Assembly (NCBI GenBank): GCA_002482545.1
Contig: DLGF01000015.1
Location: 186,001-250,000, forward strand
Source of the DNA: Sporomusaceae bacterium UBA7701
Lineage (GTDB): Bacteria; Bacillota; Negativicutes; Sporomusales; UBA7701
DNA: 64,000 nucleotides
Direction of reading: 5' to 3'
Shown: in pieces, positions 58,731 to 64,000 of the stretch
Position numbering within the stretch: the first letter of the stretch is position 1
How the letters are laid out: each line of letters starts with the position of its first letter
Program-made: the position numbers and the translations under genes
The notes under the pieces: generated by a model
Seen by the model: the letters and a program-made list of their open reading frames with translations, nothing else
Database searches by the model: none
Told to the model about the DNA's origin: nothing

Positions 58731-58751
58731 ATTATATTGTTTTCTTCGACA
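58731..58751 (-). promoter_or_regulatory. Promoter with a perfect Spo0A box
   Basis: On the minus strand TGTCGAA (58751-58745) is followed after 8 nt by TATAAT (58736-58731). TGTCGAA is the 0A-box consensus, and here it overlaps the -35 region, which would favour repression by Spo0A~P. A single 7-mer can occur by chance. Confidence 0.5.
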
Positions 58752-58904
58752 TTTATCTACAATTTCCTTTCAAAGTTATGGATAATAAGCCTATATATGG
58801 AAGGCGCCGGCGAGAAAAAGCCAAAATTAAGTTAATGTTTTGGAAGGAATTGGCATATAAAGGTAAAATATTACTGTTATGCTCGCTTATACGGAGGCTG
58901 CTAC

Positions 58905-60386
58905 ATGGTCCGCAAAACACTTTCGCTTAATCAAAAAATCTGTTTGCTGCTGATCAGCGTGATTACGGTTCCGACTTTGCTGTATGGATACTGGGAGGCG
59001 TCCCAAGTCCAGGAACGGCTGCTGAAGCAGGAGAAACAACTGCTCGCCCGAATAATCGTTACGCTTGAACAACGGCTTCCCGGCGGATTTGATGAAATTC
59101 TGGCGGCGGAAGGGCTGAGTAACGCGGATGAGGCCAGCAAACGGGCGGCCTTAAACCGCAGGCTGCAGCCGGTGGTCGACGAAATCAGCCGGCGCTGGCC
59201 CGGCTACGGAATAGGATATTATTCCCGTGAATTCAACATAGTGGCGCTGGCTCCCTATAACGCCGACAATCTCGGCAGGGCGGCCGGTCCCCATGTTTTA
59301 GAAGTTTACGCCACCGGCCAGGCGGTATTCTCCTATATCAAGGACGGCTTTACCCAGGGCGGGGTGCCGGTTGTCGCCTACAGCCATCCGCTGTTTTACA
59401 ACGGGCAACTGATCGGGCACGCCTGGGCCAATAGCAAGACCAGCACCATTGAGAATGCGGTCTGGAACACGATACTGCGGCACATCGTGTTGCTGTTCCT
59501 CATGTGGCTTGCCATGGTGGCGGTCATCCGCTGGGCTCTTGGCAAATTCCGCCGGTCGCTCACGGAAATGGGGATGCAGATCAGCCAAGGCAAAATCCAG
59601 CCGGAGAAGTTTCAGGAGTTTCCCGAACTGGTCCCGATTCTGGAAAAGGTGCAGCAACTGGAGGCCAAGCTGGTTCAGGAGCATGAGGTCAAGGAACGGA
59701 TTCAGGACGAGATGGCGCGGCTGGACAGGCTCAATCTGGTCGGCGAGATGGCGGCGGGAGTGGCTCATGAGATTCGCAACCCGATGACGGTGGTGATGGG
59801 CTATATCCAGTTCATGTCCAAGCGGGCGGACAGCGAGTGGCAGGGCAACTTTTCCGTCATTCTCGAAGAACTGAAGCGGGTGGAGGGCATCATCGGCGAT
59901 TTTTTGTCGCTGGCGCGCAACAAACAGGTCGAAAAGGAGCACCGCGATCTGAACGATATTATCCGGGGGCTCTATCCGCTGATCGCCGCCGATTGCCAGA
60001 AACGCGGCCTTACCATGGACCTCAGGCTGGCCGAGAAATTGCCGGCCGCCTGCCTCGACGCGAAAGAGATGAAGCAGCTTATTTTAAATCTGGCCCGTAA
60101 CGGTATCGAGGCGATGAATAAGGGGGGAAAGCTTACCATCCGTACAGGAAAACATCGGAAAGGGATTTGCCTGTCTTTGTCCGACACCGGCTGCGGCATT
60201 GCTCCCGATGTATTGATGCGGATTTTTGATCCCTTTTTCACGACCAAAGCCGAGGGCACGGGCTTGGGACTGGCAGTGTGCAAGAGCATTGTCCACCGCC
60301 ACGGGGGAGAGATCGAAGCCCAATCGCGCGTGGGAAAAGGCACGACCTTTCTGGTGACGTTTCCCCCCGCCGCGGAAGGCTGCTAG
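58905..60386 (+). CDS. Membrane-bound sporulation-type histidine kinase
   Basis: Kinase of 493 residues. TM1 is at about 11-29 and an external sensor of cache-like style at about 30-185 (RWPGYGIGYYSREFNIVALAPY). TM2 is at about 190-212, followed by a linker coiled coil. HisKA has the phospho-His about H288 in AGVAHEIRNPMTVVMGYIQF, and the ATPase has NLARNGIEAM, DTGCGIA and GTGLGLAVC. This resembles membrane kinases feeding Spo0A in Firmicutes that lack a classic KinA. The regulator is not encoded nearby. ATG 58905 has only a weak upstream purine stretch (CGGAGG). Confidence 0.87.
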   Translation: MVRKTLSLNQKICLLLISVITVPTLLYGYWEASQVQERLLKQEKQLLARIIVTLEQRLPGGFDEILAAEGLSNADEASKRAALNRRLQPVVDEISRRWPGYGIGYYSREFNIVALAPYNADNLGRAAGPHVLEVYATGQAVFSYIKDGFTQGGVPVVAYSHPLFYNGQLIGHAWANSKTSTIENAVWNTILRHIVLLFLMWLAMVAVIRWALGKFRRSLTEMGMQISQGKIQPEKFQEFPELVPILEKVQQLEAKLVQEHEVKERIQDEMARLDRLNLVGEMAAGVAHEIRNPMTVVMGYIQFMSKRADSEWQGNFSVILEELKRVEGIIGDFLSLARNKQVEKEHRDLNDIIRGLYPLIAADCQKRGLTMDLRLAEKLPAACLDAKEMKQLILNLARNGIEAMNKGGKLTIRTGKHRKGICLSLSDTGCGIAPDVLMRIFDPFFTTKAEGTGLGLAVCKSIVHRHGGEIEAQSRVGKGTTFLVTFPPAAEGC

Positions 60387-60456
60387 AAGGCACCCGGCAG
60401 GGAAACCGGCGCAAAAAAACACACAACTTGTAGCAAAGAGCCGGTTTTACCGCGTA

Positions 60457-60493
60457 GAAGGAGCGCTCCCCGCCAGGGAGCGCTCCTTCGTTT
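60457..60493 (+). terminator. Terminator after the kinase gene
   Basis: GAAGGAGCGCTCCC pairs with GGGAGCGCTCCTTC around CGCCA, followed by GTTTG. Confidence 0.8.
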
Positions 60494-60554
60494 GAAGAGG
60501 CGCCGGATTCTGAACCCGATAGCTGCGGGAGGAGCGCCGGCCCTCAAAAAAAGC

Positions 60555-60583
60555 TTGACAATTCGGGCGCAGGGGGTTATTAT
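60555..60583 (+). promoter_or_regulatory. metF promoter
   Basis: TTGACA, a 17-nt spacer, then TATTAT. The leader to metF is only about 45 nt and has no S-box. Confidence 0.85.
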
Positions 60584-60635
60584 TCCTCTAATTACCTATT
60601 TATCCACAGAACTATCTGCAGAGAGAAGGGTTGCT

Positions 60636-61505
60636 ATGCGCATCAGCAATATTTTTGCGGGATCCCGCCCGGTAGTGTCCTTTGAAGTGTTTCCGCCCAA
60701 GCCGGAATCGCCTGTTGAGACCATCTACACCGCTCTCGGGAAGCTCCGGGATCTAAACCCGGCGTTTATCAGCGTTACTTATGGCGCCGGCGGTAGCACT
60801 ACCGAACGGTCGATCGGCATTGTGGAAAAGGTAAAGCGGGAATACGGCGTAGAAACCATGGCCCACCTTACCTGTGTGGGGGCCACGCCGGAGAGCATCG
60901 AGAGCACCCTGGACAAACTCGAAGAATTAGGGGTGGAGAATATTCTGGCTTTACGGGGAGACCCGCCGGCCGGCAGTGAAACCTTCACGCCTGTTCCGGG
61001 GGGGTTTGCCTTTGCCCGGGATCTTATCGGGCATATCAAGCGGCGCAACCGCTTCGGCATAGCGGCTGCCGCCTATCCGGAAGGCCATTTGGAATGCCGG
61101 AATGTGGACCAGGACATCGAGTATTTGAAACTGAAAGCGGATGCGGGGGTTGACCTGCTGATCACCCAGCTTTTTTTCGATAACGGATTGTTCTACGCTT
61201 TTCTGGAAAAGGCCCGGCGGAAGGGAATCAACTGTCCGGTTTCGACCGGCATCATGCCGGTGCTCAACGCCGGCCAGATCAAACGGCTGACGGCCCTTTG
61301 CGGCGCCAGCATACCGACCAAGCTCACCGGCCTGATGGAAAAATACGGCGGCAATCCGGCGGATATGGAGAAAGCCGGGATTGAGTACGCCTGTCAGCAG
61401 ATTTATGACCTGGTGCGAAACAAGGTGGATGGCATTCATATCTGCACCATGAATAAGGCCGAGCAGACGAAGGAAATCATGGCCAACCTGCAAGGGGTTC
61501 TGTAG
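60636..61505 (+). CDS. metF: Methylenetetrahydrofolate reductase
   Basis: Flavoprotein of 289 residues that reduces 5,10-methylene-THF to 5-methyl-THF for methionine synthesis or the Wood-Ljungdahl methyl branch. Motifs include VSFEVFPPKPES, FISVTYGAGGSTTERS, HLTCVGATPE, NILALRGDPP and FGIAAAAYPEGH, then LLITQLFFDN and GIMPVLNAGQIKRL. GAGAGAAGGG lies before ATG 60636. It is monocistronic and, unlike the other methionine genes here, not behind a SAM riboswitch. No partner such as metV or rnfC is adjacent. Confidence 0.95.
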   Translation: MRISNIFAGSRPVVSFEVFPPKPESPVETIYTALGKLRDLNPAFISVTYGAGGSTTERSIGIVEKVKREYGVETMAHLTCVGATPESIESTLDKLEELGVENILALRGDPPAGSETFTPVPGGFAFARDLIGHIKRRNRFGIAAAAYPEGHLECRNVDQDIEYLKLKADAGVDLLITQLFFDNGLFYAFLEKARRKGINCPVSTGIMPVLNAGQIKRLTALCGASIPTKLTGLMEKYGGNPADMEKAGIEYACQQIYDLVRNKVDGIHICTMNKAEQTKEIMANLQGVL

Positions 61506-61530
61506 CGGGAGCATCGCCCGGACTTTTTTC
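61506..61530 (+). terminator. metF terminator
   Basis: CGGG pairs with CCCG around AGCATCG, followed by GACTTTTTTC. The stem is short but the T tract is good. Confidence 0.7.
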
Positions 61531-61669
61531 AATTTTCAAGATAACGAAGCTGTTCTTAAGGGCCGGGAGGACGGAACCATAAGGTGCGCCTGAGCCGGTT
61601 TCCAATCCTGCAGGCAAGCAGGCCAAACGCAGTCGTGACGGGGAAAGTCGGCTTTTCCGGCAGCCGGAA

Positions 61670-61700
61670 AAGGGGTGAGTGATCACCCCTATTTTGTTTT
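61670..61700. terminator. Bidirectional terminator in the metF-reductase gap
   Basis: AGGGGTGA pairs with TCACCCCT, then ATTTTGTTTTT on the plus strand and TTTTCC on the minus strand. Just upstream lies a CTTTTCCGGC/GCCGGAAAAG hairpin. On the plus strand the stretch 61560-61670 holds several more small hairpins (CCTGC/GCAGG, GGAACC/GGTTTCC) and no ORF, so it could be a small RNA. On the minus strand it would end the small ORF next to it. Confidence 0.7.
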
Positions 61701-61856
61701 TCCGGCCTTATCCTGGCCGCGCTTGGTCTTGACCGTGCCGGACATGCCGCCTCCCTGGCCGTCTTTGTCCCGTTGTTCACCGCTGTTCTTCAAGCTATCG
61801 CCTCGCTTTCCGCTGTTTAGGGGTGGACGATGCAGCCGGGCCGGCGCTTTGACCAC
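61689..61856 (-). CDS. Possible small basic Gly/Lys-rich protein
   Basis: An ORF of 55 codons from GTG. Its C-terminal part is very hydrophilic (KNSGEQRDKDGQGGGMSGT, then VKTKRGQDKAGKTK), like small stress or spore-associated proteins. The GTG touches its GGAG, so initiation may be at the internal TTG (61793) with GCGAGGCG upstream, giving 34 residues. A second tiny ORF (MNGGGQSAGPAASSTPKQRK, ending ARR) overlaps in another frame and stops right before that TTG. A terminator lies at its end. Weak evidence overall. Confidence 0.35.
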   Translation of the reverse strand: MVKAPARLHRPPLNSGKRGDSLKNSGEQRDKDGQGGGMSGTVKTKRGQDKAGKTK

Positions 61857-61985
61857 CTCCATTCATAGTCTTTCCCGAAAATCCGGAAACATGAAGCCAC
61901 GGGCGCCGGCGACCGCTTTGGCTACAAGGAACTCAAGGGATGCGCGCCGAAATAGGTGAAGAAGCTTTTGATAGGAGGAAGACAA

Positions 61986-62828
61986 ATGAGAATTCTGGGT
62001 TTGGTGGCTTCGCCGCGCCGCCTTGGCAATTCGGAAATACTGGCAAAGGAAATCCTCGCTTCCCTGCCGGATGAAATAGAGAAGGAAATGATCCGACTGA
62101 CCGATCTGGCGATCGGACCCTGCCGGGCCTGCTACGCCTGCCTGCCCGCCGGCAAGGACTGCGTGCTGGAGGACGATCTGGATTTTCTGCTGGACAGAAT
62201 CAGGGCGGCCGACGGGGTAGTGATTGTTTCGCCCTGTTATTTTCTCGGTTCCCACACCACCGTGAAAACCATTGGCGACCGCCTGATTTCCGTGCTTGCC
62301 GATCAAGCCGGCTTCAGCGGGAAGCGGTGTGTCACGGCGACGGTCTACGGCATCCCGGACTGGGAAGGCTACGCCCGCGAGGCCGTGCGCAATTTCGCCC
62401 GTTTTTTGCACCTGGAGGTTGTCGGCAGCATGGCCGTACAGGCGGCGAACCCGGGCGAAGCCGTTCGCCCCGAAGTGCTGGCGCAGGCGGCCGAACTGGC
62501 CCAACGGCTGATCGGCGCGGCTTCGCCGCGCGAAGAGGCCGCCGGCGCCATCCTGTGCAAAGGCTGCGCCAGCAGCCTGCTGCAGGTCGCCCGCTCCGGC
62601 GAAGTGCGCTGCGTGATGTGCGGGGCCAAAGGGCGGCTGAGCCAGGACGGCGGGGAGATTTCAGCGGCCTTTGCCGCGGAGGAGGCCGGCCGGTTTTCGC
62701 CCGAGGGAATGGAGGAGCACGCCCGGCGCCTGGCACAGGTCAAGGAAGAGTACCTGGCTAACCGGGGGGAATTGTTCAAGATTCGAAAACCTTATGAGAA
62801 TTATGACTGGTGGGTAAAGCCCCGCTAG
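61986..62828 (+). CDS. NADPH-dependent FMN reductase/flavodoxin-fold protein with C-terminal Cys motif
   Basis: Protein of 280 residues. The flavodoxin-like FMN domain (about 1-165) has GLVASPRRLGNSEILAKEIL (phosphate loop), the CRACYACLPAGKDC cysteine group typical of iron-sulfur flavoproteins, DGVVIVSPCYF and a GSHTTVKT segment. A C-terminal part has CKGCASS and VRCVMCGAKG, probably a zinc ribbon. It is a likely redox enzyme with unknown substrate. ATAGGAGGAAG precedes ATG 61986; the upstream GTG lacks a site. Confidence 0.85.
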   Translation: MRILGLVASPRRLGNSEILAKEILASLPDEIEKEMIRLTDLAIGPCRACYACLPAGKDCVLEDDLDFLLDRIRAADGVVIVSPCYFLGSHTTVKTIGDRLISVLADQAGFSGKRCVTATVYGIPDWEGYAREAVRNFARFLHLEVVGSMAVQAANPGEAVRPEVLAQAAELAQRLIGAASPREEAAGAILCKGCASSLLQVARSGEVRCVMCGAKGRLSQDGGEISAAFAAEEAGRFSPEGMEEHARRLAQVKEEYLANRGELFKIRKPYENYDWWVKPR

Positions 62829-62844
62829 CTTGGGGGAGATTTGC

Positions 62845-63999
62845 ATGCGGTTTTTACATACGGCGGACTGGCATCTGGGCAGGATTTTCCACAACTTTCA
62901 CCTGACCGACGACCAGGCCTATGTTTTGGAGCAGTTCATCCAGCTGGCCAGGGACGTGCGTCCCGACGCCATCGTCATCGCCGGCGACGTATACGACCGC
63001 TCGGTGCCGCCCCCGGAGGCGGTGAGCCTGTTTGACGAGGTGCTTACAAGGCTGTCGCTGGATATCGGCGTTCCGGTGCTGGTGATCGCCGGCAACCACG
63101 ACAGCCCTGAACGGCTGGGCTTCGGCGACCGGGTGCTGGCCCGCCAGAATATCCGGATGGTCGGACAGGTGGCGGCCCAGGTTGAGCCCGTGGTGTTGGC
63201 GGATGAGGCCGGGCCGGTCTACTTTTGCCCGCTGCCGTACGCCGAGCCGGCGATTGTCCGGGAGCGTCTGGGGGTCGACGCTCACAGCCATGAACAGGCG
63301 CTGCAGGCCGCGGTGGCGCAAATCGGCGGCAAGGTGCCGCCGGGAGCGCGCCGGGTGGCGGTGGCCCACGCCTTTGTCGCCGGCGGGGCGGGGAGCGAAT
63401 CGGAAAGGCCGCTGGCCGTGGGCGCGGTGGCCGCTGTGCCGCCGGCGGTGTTTAACGGTTTCCATTATGTGGCCCTGGGGCATCTCCACCGGCCCCAGCC
63501 GGTGGGGGGAGAGCATATTCGCTATGCGGGGTCGCTGCTCAAATATTCCTTTGACGAGGCGGGACACCAAAAGGCGGTAAATCTGGTGGAACTGGACAAG
63601 GACGGCCGGGTGCGGCTGGAAGCGATCGCGCTCACTCCCCGCCGGGACGTGCGGTGCGTGACCGGATACCTGGAAGAGCTGCTCGCCCGCGGCGAAAAGG
63701 ATGCGAATTCTTCCGACTATATCGCGGTCACGCTTCAGGACCGCGGGCCGATTCTCGATGTCATCGGAAAGCTCCGCCGGGTTTACCCCAACGTTCTGCA
63801 GCTTGAGCGCAGCGAGTCCCCGGCGGGCGAAGGCCGCGCGGCGGCGCCGCGGGTCGATCATCGCCGCCAGTCGGAGGCCGATCTTTTTGCCGATTTCTTC
63901 CGCCAGGCCACCGGCCAGGCGATGGCGGAGGGCGAAGCGGCCGCGCTGGCGCGGCTGCTTGAGGAGTTCTACCGCCGGGAACGGGAGGTGCGGGCATGA
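62845..63999 (+). CDS. sbcD: Exonuclease subunit SbcD
   Basis: Nuclease of 384 residues, the Mre11-type subunit of SbcCD, which cleaves hairpins and protein-blocked DNA ends. The metallophosphoesterase motifs are HTADWHLGR, AGDVYDR, GNHDSPE, VAHAFVAGG and GHLHRPQ. The C-terminal capping region (about 270-384) is rich in Arg and Glu. GGGGGAG lies before ATG 62845. The stop overlaps the start codon of the next gene (ATGA), as usual for sbcDC. Confidence 0.95.
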   Translation: MRFLHTADWHLGRIFHNFHLTDDQAYVLEQFIQLARDVRPDAIVIAGDVYDRSVPPPEAVSLFDEVLTRLSLDIGVPVLVIAGNHDSPERLGFGDRVLARQNIRMVGQVAAQVEPVVLADEAGPVYFCPLPYAEPAIVRERLGVDAHSHEQALQAAVAQIGGKVPPGARRVAVAHAFVAGGAGSESERPLAVGAVAAVPPAVFNGFHYVALGHLHRPQPVGGEHIRYAGSLLKYSFDEAGHQKAVNLVELDKDGRVRLEAIALTPRRDVRCVTGYLEELLARGEKDANSSDYIAVTLQDRGPILDVIGKLRRVYPNVLQLERSESPAGEGRAAAPRVDHRRQSEADLFADFFRQATGQAMAEGEAAALARLLEEFYRREREVRA

Positions 64000-64000
64000 G
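63996..64000 (+). CDS. sbcC: Start of the next gene, probably sbcC (cut by the window edge)
   Basis: Only ATG plus two bases are inside the window. The 4-nt overlap with sbcD and the usual sbcD-sbcC order suggest the SMC-like ATPase subunit. GGGAGGTG lies at a suitable distance upstream. The identity is inferred from context. Confidence 0.5.

Noticed and set aside
61560..61700. Possible cobalamin, ZTP or Moco riboswitch before the FMN-reductase gene
   Set aside because: None of the conserved sequence blocks of these classes could be found. Only generic hairpins are visible.

Overview
The window is a G+C-rich stretch of chromosome from a motile, probably spore-forming, diderm-type Firmicute. 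The best fit is a member of the Sporomusaceae (Negativicutes), but this is inferred from gene content and no database was searched. Pointers are two S-box (SAM-I) riboswitches, a yybP-ykoY riboswitch, a Spo0E-like protein, many strong GGAGG ribosome binding sites, TTG and GTG starts, soluble sporulation-type histidine kinases, a flagellar hook/filament cluster, and several predicted periplasmic proteins. No rRNA, tRNA, CRISPR array, prophage or transposase gene was seen.

Layout. (1) 0-8.3 kb is sulfur metabolism. The first SAM riboswitch precedes a MetQ-like lipoprotein, an Fe-S protein, a cystathionine synthase/lyase-family enzyme and an M20 deacylase. The second precedes another cystathionine-family enzyme. 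larE and cysK follow. (2) 8.3-11.7 kb is a Mn-type riboswitch, a small membrane protein and a P-type cation ATPase. (3) 12-22.5 kb holds an alkaline phosphatase operon that also encodes a DUF3299-like protein and a LolCDE/MacB-type ABC transporter with a His/Asp-rich loop. It is followed by small or signalling genes: a 40-residue membrane peptide, a pseudo-SixA protein, an unknown protein, an HD-GYP protein, an EAL-CBS-GGDEF protein, a frameshifted ORF, a Spo0E-like protein and DUF134. Six promoters here carry TTAACA-like half-sites at an 11-nt period, with a -10 box 26-27 nt downstream. This is the layout of PhoP boxes and suggests a local phosphate-starvation regulon that reaches into c-di-GMP and phosphorelay signalling.

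(4) 22.6-30.1 kb is a sigma-54 catabolic island: iron alcohol dehydrogenase, MFS carrier, PrpR-type activator, M14 deacylase and AbgB-type amidohydrolase, with three good -24/-12 promoters. (5) 30.2-41 kb is flagellar: flgD, flgE, two tandem flgK genes, flgL, fliD and flgN, then flagellin on the opposite strand. A MITE-like element flanked by an 18-bp direct repeat sits between flgE and flgK. (6) 41-54 kb is rich in two-component systems. It has three OmpR-type regulator/kinase pairs, a Pro-rich periplasmic protein, a MacA-like adaptor with an FtsX-type permease but no ATPase, a PAS kinase and a hemerythrin-like protein. (7) 54-64 kb has two envelope glycosylation proteins, a PAS-GGDEF-HD-GYP protein, another sporulation-type kinase, metF, an FMN-reductase-like protein and sbcD, with the start of sbcC at the edge.

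The strongest candidates for undescribed biology are the PhoP-box cluster, the phosphatase-transporter operon, the sigma-54 island with its variant activator, and a three-copy family of structured dispersed repeats at about 11.9, 32.6 and 43.5 kb.
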